From the NCBI RefSeq assembly GCF_036711975.1, contig NC_091975.1, positions 2,172,501 through 2,236,500 on the forward strand: a stretch of 64,000 nucleotides of DNA, given 5' to 3'. Positions 26,619 to 37,210 of this stretch are shown here, piece after piece. The notes below the pieces were generated by a model. The model saw only the letters and a program-made list of their open reading frames with translations, was not told the DNA's origin and did not search any database. This DNA comes from Onthophagus taurus. Lineage: Eukaryota; Arthropoda; Insecta; Coleoptera; Scarabaeidae. Numbering within the stretch: the stretch's first letter is position 1; every line of letters begins with the position of its first letter. The position numbers were made by a program, and so were the translations under genes.

Positions 26619-26670
26619 TTTCCCGGAGCAAACGGCGGTCGTCAAACTTTTACGACCGCGCTCCGGGAAA
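26619..26670. repeat. Near-perfect GC-rich hairpin
   Basis: TTTCCCGGAGC (26619-26629) and GCGGTCGT (26635-26642) pair exactly with ACGACCGC (26652-26659) and GCTCCGGGAAA (26660-26670). This leaves a 9-nt loop and one 5-nt bulge. A second small palindrome, CCTCCGGAGG, follows at about 26675. The purpose is unknown. Confidence 0.85.
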
Positions 26671-27566
26671 TCCTCCTCCGGAGGTCTTTGTCACCTTCTC
26701 GACTCGTGCCGTTTGTTATTGCCGTAAAAGACAGAAGGGAGACGACGACGACGACAACGACCGGCGTTAATAACCGCCGAAAACGAGGCGCGATTCTCTA
26801 AACGCCCGATAATTCGGTCCGGGAGGATTAATTTTGAGGCCGAAAAGGGGTTGGAAACGCCGCCACCCCTAAGCCTTTCGCAGCCCCACCCGAAAATGAT
26901 CGCGTTTTTATTGTCCGCTCTAATGAAGTTAAAGTCGGGGAGTAATTAGTGAGATTGAACGTAAAATTAGGAATTTTCCTCGTTACGGTCCTGGTGGTGT
27001 GATGGTGCTTGGGGAAAATCTTCCGGGAATTCTAATGAGTCCGATATGACGTGTAAGAGGAAAAGGGTGGGATACTCAAAAGGATTTAATCGAAAGAAAT
27101 TTCTTCACTTCTATTAATAAATAATAATTTTATATCAAAGTCCACATCCTATCCTATTGTAATAAAAGAAAAAATGAGATCTTAACTTTAACATTTTGGA
27201 TTTTCCCAGATAAACCAGAGTCGGACTTAGGTTATATTTTGTTTTATAAATTATTGTATAACATTTTTATTAAAAAATTCCACACTACTCGTTTAAAATA
27301 ATTCAGAAAAATCGCCATGTTTATATTCAATAATTAATCTAAAACGCACTTTGACGTCAGGCAAGGTCAAGGATCAACTGAATGCGGTTCTGTTCTCATG
27401 GCTCGAGGCGATGAAAAAGAACTAACTATATCGAGAGATACGCGATATTTTCTGAATTTCTAGTTTGTTTTACGGACTCGGCGAGAGAGAACGTCATTTC
27501 CATTCGATTATTAGCGGTTTTACCAAAGTTGTTTAACCGGATCGTAACATTTATTTGTAAAGAGAA

Positions 27567-27597
27567 TATATACGTATCTCCTTGGTTAGTTTTCAGT
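27567..27597 (+). promoter_or_regulatory. Core promoter of protease gene 1
   Basis: TATATA at 27567 and the arthropod initiator TTTTCAGTTTG with its A at 27595, 28 bp apart. The ATG at 27770 is about 175 bp downstream. Confidence 0.6.
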
Positions 27598-27769
27598 TTG
27601 TTTAATACGATGGCAGCACTGGAACGTGCCAGCGATCTTCACCCAAGGTTATAAAAAATTTTCGATTTCACCGACCCATAGTTCCTAAAATTAAAGTATG
27701 ACAAGGATACAACGACATCATTGTAGATAACATTTTTGAACAGAACGAAAATAAGCTTACAATAACAAA

Positions 27770-30449
27770 ATGTTGAAGTTGGGATATGTTTGGTTTTTAT
27801 TTTTGTGTGCAAGTGAATTGGAAATCGTACTGACTCAAAATGTGACTAATGAAGATGTTCACGAAAGTAAGTTTTAAACTAATTAAAAACGATTAGTAAT
27901 TATTTATTAAACGATTAGGATTCGTTACACCGTGTACCACTCCGAACGGCCGAACAGGATTATGCATTGAAATTCAAAAATGCAAAATTTTCATGAAAGT
28001 CATCGAAGAGCGCAAACAAGATTCATTTTCCTTCATAAAAGCATCCAAGTGTGGGCCATCAAATGAAGATCCATTGAAACCTAGGGTTTGTTGTGGAGAT
28101 GATATCCATTTTGTTAACCAAGGTATACAATTTTTTTTTCACTTTGTGGTTTCAATCATTTTCCTCATTTCAAAAAATTATTAATGGTCTATTCTGGTTA
28201 GTTAGGCGAAAAATGTTTTTATGTTTTATAGATACCGATAAAATAATAATCTATTCCACAGATAATTTTAATATATGCTTGAAAAGTCCGGATATGATTC
28301 GTTGAAAATTGTGTAAGTTGAAAAAGTGGTTTCGGGAAAATCCAATTAATGTTTCAAGATAATATTCTTGTTGACATAAATTTTTATTTCTTATATATTG
28401 AATAATTAATTATTTGGGTGATTCCAGCTTCATCGATATTGTGCAATCTATTATTGACTTGAAAATCTTTATTTGTTTTTGAGATAATAATTATTAAATT
28501 TGACCAATTTTTTATGATATCATAAAGTGAACAATCTTGTTTTGAAAAATCACGAAAAATCGAATTCTTAAGATATATTAATGAAACACTCATGATTTGT
28601 AAAGGAAAGTGCCTACTTTCGTATGATCAAAACCGAATTTGAAAATCTCTACTCGTTTTTGAGATAATAATTATTGAGCTCAACCTGATTTTTATGATTT
28701 CATAAAGTTAACAATCTTGTTTTAAAAAATCACGAAAAATCGAATTCTTAAGATATCTTAATGAAGTATTTATGATTTATAGAGGAAAATGTCTACTTTC
28801 TTATGATAAAAACAAAACTTGAAAATCTTTATTCGTTTGTGAGATACTCTGCGTATAACACAGATGTCACCATTTGTGACACTGTGTACCAGGCTGACAT
28901 GGATCGTTGTGCAGCAACCTTAGTTGACTCGGAAGACCAAATCCTAATGCAAGTGGGACAAGAATGGAGGTGGATCTTTATCGTCAAGCTGGTCGTGGGT
29001 CATGGGTCAAGCTTTCACCCGTGAAATAGAATGAACGTAAATATTTGGAAAAAAATCTTTACCAAGAATGAATTTAATCTACTTGTACTGCTTAGTCTAT
29101 TGACTTGCTAATTACTTCGTGGAAGAAAAAGATGCATGAAGCTCTTATAAAATTAGAAAAGTTGGCAAACCTCGTTGCCCTACAAGGTTTTTAGGGAATT
29201 ATGTTAAATTTAGGGAGATATTTATGCTATACTTTTTTTGACCTAACTAACCAAAATTGAACGAAAAAAATGAAAATGTTTCGATATTAATTTTGAAAAT
29301 TGTGCATTAAAAGTGTCTTTTACCACATACTTGATATAAAAAAAGTAAGTAGACATGAAAATATATTTCAAGGATATGGTATAAAGATACTGATTGACAT
29401 TTATAATTTTTAGATCATTTTTTCTTTGATTTTAGATGCAAACGCAGTACAATCAAACAGCCAGGAATACATCCCAGCTAAAGATATAACAACCCCATTA
29501 CCCCTTCACTTAAGAGATCCCCTCCCAACTATGTGCGGCACTCAGAGGGTGGTTATTAATAATAGGATTGTTGGTGGGCAAGAAGCTAGCATTGGGGAGT
29601 TTCCTTGGATGGCCAGAATCATTCATAGAAACTCTTATAATTACACCTCTTTGGGATGTTCCGCGTTTGTCATTCACCGAAAATTTGCTTTAACAGCGGC
29701 TCATTGTGTGAAGGGACTTGGTGTTCAAGCTCTTGGTGGAATGTAAGACTTATTTTCTTGTTACAAAATTAACAATTAATTGATTTAATTAATTATTTTA
29801 GTGTCGGAGTTATTTTAGGTTCTCATAACTCAACGCGCGAAGGAACTTGCGTTAAATCAGAACTCGAAGTGATATGTTCCCCAACTCCGAAATATATTGA
29901 ATCTTTAACACCGATAGTTCATTTAGATTATGAGCTTAAAGAACATACTAATGATATCGCTTTAATTCCTTTTAAAGAAAAAATAGTGTTTACTGATTTT
30001 ATCAAGGCAATTTGTTTGCCGAAGTTTGAATCAAACGTCCCTGATTTTACGATTTCTGGATGGGGGAAAACTGAGTCAGGTAAGATTTTATTAATTCTTT
30101 TTTGTTATAATTATTGTATTAATTACTAGATACTGGGAGTCCTGTTAAATTAAAAGTAACTCTTCCTCGAGTTGATCGGGGTTATTGTGATAAAAGATAT
30201 AGAACGATTGGGAGAAGTATTTTGGAGAATCAACTTTGTGCTGGCGGTGTTAGTGGACAAGATTCTTGTGCTGGGGATAGTGGGGGGCCTTTAATGGCTT
30301 TTAATGTGCAGGATCAAAAATGGTACGCTGAAGGAATTGTTAGTTATGGGTTAGGATGTGGAAGAGAAGAATGGCCGGGAGTTTACACCAACATCCCTAA
30401 ATATTATAATTGGATCGTTGACACCATCAGAAGGAATAAACCCGAATAA
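27770..30449 (+). CDS. CLIP-domain serine protease 1 (five exons)
   Basis: Secreted trypsin-like zymogen, 401 residues. Exons: 27770-27866, 27919-28122, 29436-29742, 29802-30079, 30130-30449, with intron phases 1, 1, 2, 1. Exon 1 encodes a signal peptide. Exon 2 is a complete CLIP domain with six cysteines (CTTPNGRTGLC, C-x5-C, KCG, VCC). A linker with CGT leads to the activation site NNR|IVGGQ, so a protease cutting after Arg would activate it. The triad is His in TAAHC, Asp in NDIALI and Ser in GDSGGP; the Asp six residues before the Ser (QDSCAGDSGGP) predicts cleavage after Lys/Arg. The family acts in haemolymph cascades (Toll activation, prophenoloxidase activation); the specific role is inferred. 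Intron 2 (1.3 kb) is unusually long and holds a 180-bp tandem repeat. AATAAA lies at about 30464. First of four tandem paralogues. Confidence 0.93.
28457..28848 (+). repeat. 180-bp tandem repeat in protease 1 intron
   Basis: Two full units and a partial third, with CTTGAAAATCTTTATT-type starts at 28461, 28641 and 28821 (exactly 180 bp apart). Each unit contains ACAATCTTGTTTT and AAAAATCGAATTCTTAAGATA. The unit length and the AAAATCG...AAGATAT theme recall satellite A, but similarity is too weak to claim homology by eye. Confidence 0.8.
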
Positions 30450-30870
30450 AAATTAAATTGAAAATAAACTGGGGAATTAAAGAGACTTTTTCGAATTATG
30501 TTATATTAAGTATTTTTGTATTTTTGCTGTATTACGACGTTTTTAATTTCATATTATTTTTAAGAAAAATAAATTTATATTGAACTCAAAATATTTTTCT
30601 CTTCCTAATCTTACTAACTATACGTTAATTAATATTTTTAACAAAAAAAGAGAAAATACCAGTCACGCAACAAAGTTTCAAACACGTTTTAACATAATTT
30701 AAATCAATCCTTGAGAATTCCAATTTAACCAAGATTTAAAAAGTCTTTCATAAATATTAATCGAACCTAATAAAACAGGTTTTCAACTTTTCGAAAAAAG
30801 AATAAAATCCTCTTCTTATTAAAACTCGTCGGCGAACGTCACCGCTGCGTCAACGCAGCAACCAAGCAAA

Positions 30871-30906
30871 ATAAAAGGACCCTAGCAGGTTCTTAAGCGA
30901 CTCATA
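30871..30906 (+). promoter_or_regulatory. Core promoter of protease gene 2
   Basis: ATAAAAGG at 30871 with a TCATA initiator-like word at 30902, about 33 bp downstream. The ATG at 30973 follows a short leader. Confidence 0.4.
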
Positions 30907-30972
30907 ATAATATCACGACTCACGTTCATAAGCAGTCGACCCAGTCGACGTTCGACCTTCGTAGCGACGATC

Positions 30973-32219
30973 ATGGTGCCACTTTTCGTTTCATTTCTTT
31001 TCATTCTTTGTATCTCCATAATTGGGGCACGTAAGTTTTAGATCTAAAAACCTTTCAACTTTCAACTGATAACCTAATTTAATAAAATTTGTTTTCTTCT
31101 AGAACAAAGATGTACAACTCCAAATGGAGAAGTAGCACGTTGTGTACCAATACATAGTTGTTCCATTTTTTTGAAAGCTTTAGACTCTGCCGATGCTACA
31201 AGTCGAGCTTTTTTAAAGGCTTCAGTTTGTCCGGGAATATCGCCTTTAGCGGTATGTTGTGGGAGTTATACAACTTATCAAAGTTTAGACGATTCATCTT
31301 CTCTTCCTGATAGAAATTCATGTGGGATTCAGGTAAATTAAATAATCTTTTTTAAATCATCATCACAATACAGTTTTTAGGAAGACACAGATAAAGTTTT
31401 TGGTGGGACAAACGCAGGCATCGTTGAATACCCATGGTTAGCAACACTCCAATACAAAAATCAATTAGGACATTTATCGTTTAAATGTGGAGGAGCCCTC
31501 ATCAGCAATAAATATGTATTAACAGCAGCTCATTGTGTTACAAACCCAAAACTTACTCTGTATGTCAATCTAATTTCACCTCAATTAATTATTAAAATAA
31601 TAACATTTTTAGTCACCGTGTAAGATTAGGAGAATGGAATTTAGACTCGCCAGAAGACTGTTTTGGCACCGCACCTTTTAAACAATGCATTTCAAAACCA
31701 ATAGACGCCGAAGTTGAAGATATCATAACACACGAGAAATACTCTAAATCCACGGGAGGTGTTTTCTTCGATATTGCATTATTAAGACTTAAAACTCCAG
31801 TTTCTTACTCGATATCAATCAGACCCATTTGTCTCCCAAAACCGGATGAAAAAAGTTCTGCTGGGGAATTAGTTTACGTCGCCGGATGGGGTAACACTGA
31901 ATATTCAAGTTATTCGCCTATTAAACAAAAACTTGGACTTCCAATTATGGATCCAAATAAATGCCAAGATTTGTTTGGGCGAAGTGGGGTTACGGTTAAT
32001 AATGACCACATTTGCGCGGGGGGTGAAAACTTGAAAGATTCTTGTAAAGGTGATAGTGGTGGGCCGTTAATGGCAAGGATTCGAGAAAACCCGAATCAAT
32101 TTTATTTAGAAGGAATCGTTTCTTATGGTGTGAGAATGTGTGGATCTCCAGGGATACCAGGAATTTACACAAGAGTTAATAAATACTTGGAGTGGATCAA
32201 TTCCAAAATAACTCCCTAA
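30973..32219 (+). CDS. CLIP-domain serine protease 2 (four exons)
   Basis: Secreted trypsin-like zymogen, 357 residues. Exons: 30973-31030, 31103-31332, 31381-31559, 31613-32219; intron phases 1, 0, 2. The signal peptide is in exon 1. The CLIP domain in exon 2 has six cysteines (CTTPNGEVARC, C-x5-C, SVCPG, VCC). An intron cuts at CGIQ|EDTDK, just before the activation site DK|VFGG, which predicts activation after Lys. The triad is His in TAAHC, Asp in FDIALL and Ser in KDSCKGDSGGP, with the trypsin-type specificity Asp present. It lacks the intron that splits WGKTE in proteases 1 and 4 (here WGNTE is uninterrupted). Most like protease 3 in layout; probable role in a haemolymph cascade. Confidence 0.93.
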
Positions 32220-32499
32220 ATAATTTCGATTTTCTTTATAGATATGGTTAGAGTATTTATTTTTTTAAGATTTTATAACTTTGAGGATTTGTATTTTTTA
32301 AATTAATTTGTGTTACTTAAAAAAATGACAAAATAATGACAATAAAGATTTTTTTGAATCGCATTTGTTTGTTACTTTTTAATCATAAGCAATAAAAAAA
32401 GTTAATGGGAACGTTTGAAACGATAATCACTTTAATAGCTAACAATCAATAATCATTATGCAAAAATGTTGTTCTAGTAAAAAGAATTTAAATTGAATC

Positions 32500-33790
32500 A
32501 ATTGCGATTTTCTTCTCTCAAGAATCAAAAAGCTAGAAACTTGCAATTTTTACCAAGTTAAAGAAGAATCCTTCCTTTATAACCTCAAAAAGTTTCGCTT
32601 TTCCAATTCAATTAATTAACAAGAAATTAATTTGTTTGTAAACCATGATATTACAAATTTTTATTATTTCAATTTTAGGTTAGGTTAAGTTCACTTAAAG
32701 TTTTCTCAAGAATCAAAAATGTTAGAAACTTGCAATTTTCACCAAATTAAAGAAGAATCCTTTCTTTATAACCCCAAAAAGTTTCGCTTTTCCAATCCAA
32801 TTATTTAATGAGAAATTAATTTTTATATAAACCATAAAATTACAAATTTTTGATTATTTCAATTTCAGTTTAGATTAAGTTCACTTAAAGTTTTTTCAAG
32901 AATCAAAAATGCTAGAAACTTGCAATATTCACCAAATTAAAGAAGAATCCTTTCTTTATAACCCCAAAAAGTTTCGCTTTTCCAATCCAATAATTTAATG
33001 AGAAATTAATTTTTATATAAACCATAAAATTACAAATTTTTGATTATTTCAATTTCAGTTTAGATTAAGTTCAGTTAAAGTTTTCTCAAGAATCAAAAAT
33101 GTTACAAACTTGTAATTTTCACCAAATTAAAGAAGAATTCTTCCTTTATAACCTCAATTAATTAACAAGAAATTAATTTGTTTGTAAACTATGATATTAC
33201 AAATTTTTATTATTTCAATTTCAGTTAAGGTTAAGTTCAGTTAAAGTTTTCTCAAGAATCAAAAATGTTAGAAACTTGCAATTTTCACCAAATTAAAGAA
33301 GAATCCTTTCTTTATAACCCCAAAAAGTTTCGCTTTTCCAATCCAATCATTTAATGAGAAATTAATTTTTATGTAAACCATAAAATTCCAAATTTTTGAT
33401 TATTTCAATTTCAATTTAGTTAAGTTCACTTAAAGTTTTTTCAAGAATCAAAAATGTTAGAAACTTGCAATTTTCACCAAATTAAAGAAGAATCCTTTCT
33501 TTATAACCCCAAAAAGTTTCGCTTTTCCAATCCAATTATTTAATGAGAAATTAATTTTTATATAAACCATAAAATTACAAATTTTTGATTATTTCAATTT
33601 CAGTTTAGTTAAGTTCACTGAAAGTTTTTTCAAGAATCAAAAATGCTAGAAACTTGCAATTTTCACCAAATTAAAGAAGAATCCTTCCTTTATAACCTCA
33701 AAAAGTTTTGTTTTTCCAACCCAATTAATTTCCAAGAAAATATTTTTTTTGTTAATCGCAAATTTAGAAATCTTAGTAAAAAATTAAAAT
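32500..33790 (+). repeat. 189-bp tandem repeat between proteases 2 and 3
   Basis: Seven units marked by TCAAGAATCAAAAATG.TAGAAACTTGCAATTTTCACC at 32518, 32706, 32896, 33086, 33252, 33441 and 33630. Spacing is 188-190 bp, except one 166-bp unit with an internal deletion. The sequence has no coding content. It lies between the 3' end of protease 2 and the promoter of protease 3. Confidence 0.92.
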
Positions 33791-34211
33791 ATTAATAAAA
33801 TTCTAAAAATATCTGCAGAAAGATCTTAATTTATTCTGACGTATTAATATCTGTATGTAAACTAATTTTTGATTATATTAAAATCCTTACACAACCATTG
33901 ATGACGTCTTAAACGTTCTTAGTATAACGTCTGAAATGAAGTTGCATCAAAACATACGATACATAAATGAATAATCAACGGGATTTTATAAAAGAAAATC
34001 ATATACAGATAAAGAAAATTACAAGGTAACAATTATTAACCATTTGTCATCGTCATTATTACCGAAGTTGTTTCGATCTTGTGCAATTAACTCCTGCGGT
34101 TATACGAAAAACCAGAAGCTACGCACGCACGAAACGTTTTCTTTCTTCAATTTGTAATTTAAATGACGCCATCTATTCTGGTTTCTCGCAAAAGATATCC
34201 AAGTTAAAGCA
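33791..34211. other. Upstream region of protease 3
   Basis: AT-rich, unique sequence between the 189-bp array and the TATA box. No recognisable feature, though any regulatory sites of protease 3 would be expected here. Confidence 0.4.
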
Positions 34212-34248
34212 TATATAAGAAATCGTCCCGATCTGTTTTAGGAGCAGT
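34212..34248 (+). promoter_or_regulatory. Core promoter of protease gene 3
   Basis: TATATAAG at 34212 and GCAGTTTGTG with the likely start A at 34246, 32-34 bp apart. The ATG at 34284 follows after a short leader. Confidence 0.5.
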
Positions 34249-34283
34249 TTGTGTTTAACAGTGTTCGTGCGAAGAACCTTGCA

Positions 34284-35604
34284 ATGAAGGTTTCGACAAC
34301 CATCGTGTTTTTCGCCTTGTTATTGGTTCTTGGAATAACGAATATAACAGCTCGTAAGTATTAATTAAAAAAAAAGATAATGTTATCTTGTCACTGTTGA
34401 ACTTTGAAAACCGGTTCATTAAAATCGATGACCTTCAGAGCTTGGTTGTTGTTTTTGTTTTCGTTTTCTTTCTTTCTGGTTATGTTTTGGGTTTTATTTT
34501 TTTTTTAGAATCTGGTTCTGCCTGCATTACCCCTAACAAAGAAAACGCAAGATGCATCTCAATTTATTCATGTCCAGTTTTATATGATGCAGTATCAACT
34601 ACAGATCCTCAAATTATTCAATTTTTAAAGCAATCACAATGCGGGTTTTCTAGCACTCCTTTGGTGTGTTGTGGAAAACAGGCTAATTATGTTACCAGAA
34701 CATCTTTTAGTGATAATGGTGGTGCCGCAGCTGGAAACTTATTACCTCCAGAAGATCAATGTGGGGTACAAATAAATGATAAAGTTTTAAATGGTGAAAC
34801 AGCAGGTCTTCGTGAATTCCCATGGATGGCTTTATTAAGATATAGAAACGCATCTGGTTTTGAAAGTAATTCTTGTGGAGGAACCTTAATCAGCGATAGA
34901 TATGTTATAACAGCCGCTCATTGTTTAATTGGCGCCATAAGAACTTTTATTGGAGATTTGTAAGTTTAATTATTTGATTAAGTTTCGAATTAATATTTTT
35001 TTTTAGGATTTCAGTGCGTTTAGGAGAATTTAATACGCAAACTGCAAAAGATTGCGTTTTAACTCAAGGTTTTAATCTTTGTGCTGATGATCCCGTAAAT
35101 GTGGGCGTTTCAGGGACCATCCCCCATCCTCAATACGATGATACCTCAAGAGATAGACTGTTCGATATTGGGTTAGTTCGATTACAAAGAAGTGTAACTT
35201 ATTCAGATTATATCAGACCGATTTGTCTTCCATCGCCGAATGAAAGAGCAACCGTTGGAAATTTCCTAACGGTCGTGGGATGGGGAAGAACCGAAACTGG
35301 AAGATACAGCCCCACCAAACAAAAATTATTAGTACCAGTTGTTGAACCAAATCGATGTGCGGCCACGTTTAGAACACAAAGAGTGACATTGAGAGATTCC
35401 CAATTATGTGCTGGAGGTGAAAAGGATAAAGATTCTTGTAAAGGAGATAGTGGAGGTCCTTTACTTAATTTAAGAAATAATGGGCAATATTTTATTGAGG
35501 GGGTTGTTTCATTTGGTGCTACTTGTGGTACTGAAGGTTGGCCGGGAATTTATACACGAGTTTCGTCTTATTTGAGTTGGATCAAACAGAATTTGAAACC
35601 ATAA
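34284..35604 (+). CDS. CLIP-domain serine protease 3 (three exons)
   Basis: Secreted trypsin-like zymogen, 372 residues. Exons: 34284-34353, 34509-34959, 35007-35604; intron phases 1 and 2. The signal peptide is in exon 1. The CLIP domain has six cysteines (CITPNKENARC, C-x5-C, SQCG, VCC), followed by a Gly/Ala-rich linker. The activation site is NDK|VLNGETAG, cut after Lys. The triad is His in TAAHC, Asp in FDIGLVRL (where ALI/ALL is usual) and Ser in KDSCKGDSGGP. The organisation resembles easter/SPE-type CLIPB proteases that activate Spaetzle or prophenoloxidase; this is family-level inference only. It has the fewest introns of the cluster. Poly(A) signal AATAAA at about 35655. Confidence 0.93.
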
Positions 35605-35639
35605 TTTCTTTTTTATTAAGGCGTTTAATTTATAATGTG

Positions 35640-36214
35640 AAATTTTTGTAATCAATAAATTATTTTTTATAAAAATTGCGTTTGGTTGAATTAAAAAAAT
35701 TAAAAAAATCGTATCGGAGTTATAGAAACGAAGAAATAATATTTAGTGTGTTAAACTAGATTAAATTTACTATAAAATGATTTTTAAATCATCTCGATAT
35801 CTTAATTACTTTCCGAGATATGATTATTTAAATATTGGTATTTATAAAATGTGAACTTTATGAAATTGATATCTCATAAACTAATTATAACTCAAAAAGT
35901 AAAAGTGATTTAAAAAAACGAGTTTAACCACCAAAAAGGTGAATATTTTCTTTATAAAATTCCCTAATTACAAAATAATTGAGATAAAAATCGATTTTTA
36001 ACGATTTTTGCTCAAAGCTTTGTGATAATTATGAATTATTGCGATTAAAAATTTTTATCTTTAAATGTAAACGAGATTGTCAAAATCGGATTTCACCACG
36101 ATAAAATAGATAATTATCTTCTTATATACTGAAAATATCAAAACAATATTCCAAAAAATGGATTTTTCGCGAAGTTATAAATGCCAGGAAAAAAAATGTT
36201 TCAATAAATTTTTT
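35640..36214. other. AT-rich spacer between proteases 3 and 4
   Basis: Low-complexity sequence with repeated words of the AGATATGA and AAAATCG type, as in many spacers of this window. No gene, no clear repeat unit. Confidence 0.4.
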
Positions 36215-36712
36215 TTAAACGATCATATCTCAAGAACGAATTGACATATCATTATGAAATAAAGAGCGTTTTAAAGCAAATTTAATGTAGATTTAATATA
36301 CCAAAAATAATTTCTTAGTTTCCATAAACTTGGATGTTATGATTTTTTTAAACCTACATCTACACATATGATTTAAATTTTGGGTATAAAACTTAAAAAA
36401 AATCATATCTCAAGAACGAATTGTGATATCATGATGAAATAATAAACATTTGAAAGCAAATTTGTTAAGGATTTAGTCTGCTAGAAATAATTTCTTACTT
36501 TTCATGAATTTGGATGTTATGATTTTTTTAAACCTACATCTACACATTTGATTTAGATTTTTAGTATAAAACTTAAAAAAAATCATATCTCAAGAACGAA
36601 TTGTAATATCATAATGATATAACAAACATTTTAAAGCAAATTTATTACCGATTTAGTGTGCTAGAAATAATTTCTTATTTACCATAAACTTGGATGTTAT
36701 GATTTTTTATAG
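36215..36712 (+). repeat. Diverged satellite A monomers, 180-bp spacing
   Basis: Almost three copies related to the satellite at the left end. They share ATCATATCTCAAGAACGAA (ending at 36240, 36420 and 36600, exactly 180 bp apart), AGCAAATTTA, AATAATTTCTTA and GGATGTTATGATTTTTT in the same order as family A. The copies differ from the array by much more than array copies differ from each other. The tract ends in a run of nine C at 36713. Confidence 0.85.
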
Positions 36713-37051
36713 CCCCCCCCCTGCCAATTATTTGTCGTTGACTTCAAATTAAATCGTAGAAACTATTTATTGAAATTAATCTTTAGCAATTAAAAATAAT
36801 TTTAATAAATCGTTCCGTAAACAAAACTATTTATCACCCATTAATTTTCTTCTCAAAATAAGTCGTGTTTATTGGTATCATTTCTAAGTAAAAAAGATAG
36901 CGATTATGATATTTTTAATCGTTTGCGTAAAACCCACAATTTCAACCAAGAATTTGTAATTTATTTGTAATTTCTTTGCACGAAGGACTCGCTAGAAAGA
37001 CTCATAGTAGCTGAACAGGTATGTGGAGACGAGTCACGACGTCAAAATCGA
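36713..37051. other. Upstream region of protease 4
   Basis: AT-rich sequence with no recognisable feature other than the C run at its left edge; it leads into the TATA box of protease 4. Confidence 0.35.
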
Positions 37052-37086
37052 TATAAAAGCGGCGAAACCGTTTTTATTCTCTCAGA
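37052..37086 (+). promoter_or_regulatory. Core promoter of protease gene 4
   Basis: TATAAAAG at 37052 and CTCTCAGAAAA with the initiator A at 37084, 32 bp apart. The ATG is at 37211. Confidence 0.55.
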
Positions 37087-37210
37087 AAATTGTAATTATC
37101 AAAACGGTAATCACATGCACGCGTAGTGAATTCAGTGAACCGAATTAAATAATCTTAAACGTTATTAAAACAGTGTGATTGTGTGAATCCCGGAGTTTAT
37201 GTGAATCATA

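Larger units (their letters stand above)
26361..27560. other. Non-coding spacer with promoter and hairpin
   Basis: Spacer between satellite B and the first protease. It contains the TATA/Inr pair at 26463-26494, the hairpin at 26619-26670, a GC-rich island to about 27060 and then AT-rich DNA. Overlapping plus-strand open frames at 26580-26801 run through the hairpin and CGACGACGA repeats and look fortuitous. Confidence 0.5.

Noticed and set aside
28803-29024. 73-codon open frame in the protease 1 intron
   Set aside because: It starts inside the 180-bp repeat, has no splice support and no recognisable domain; it would disrupt the well-supported exon 2 to exon 3 join.
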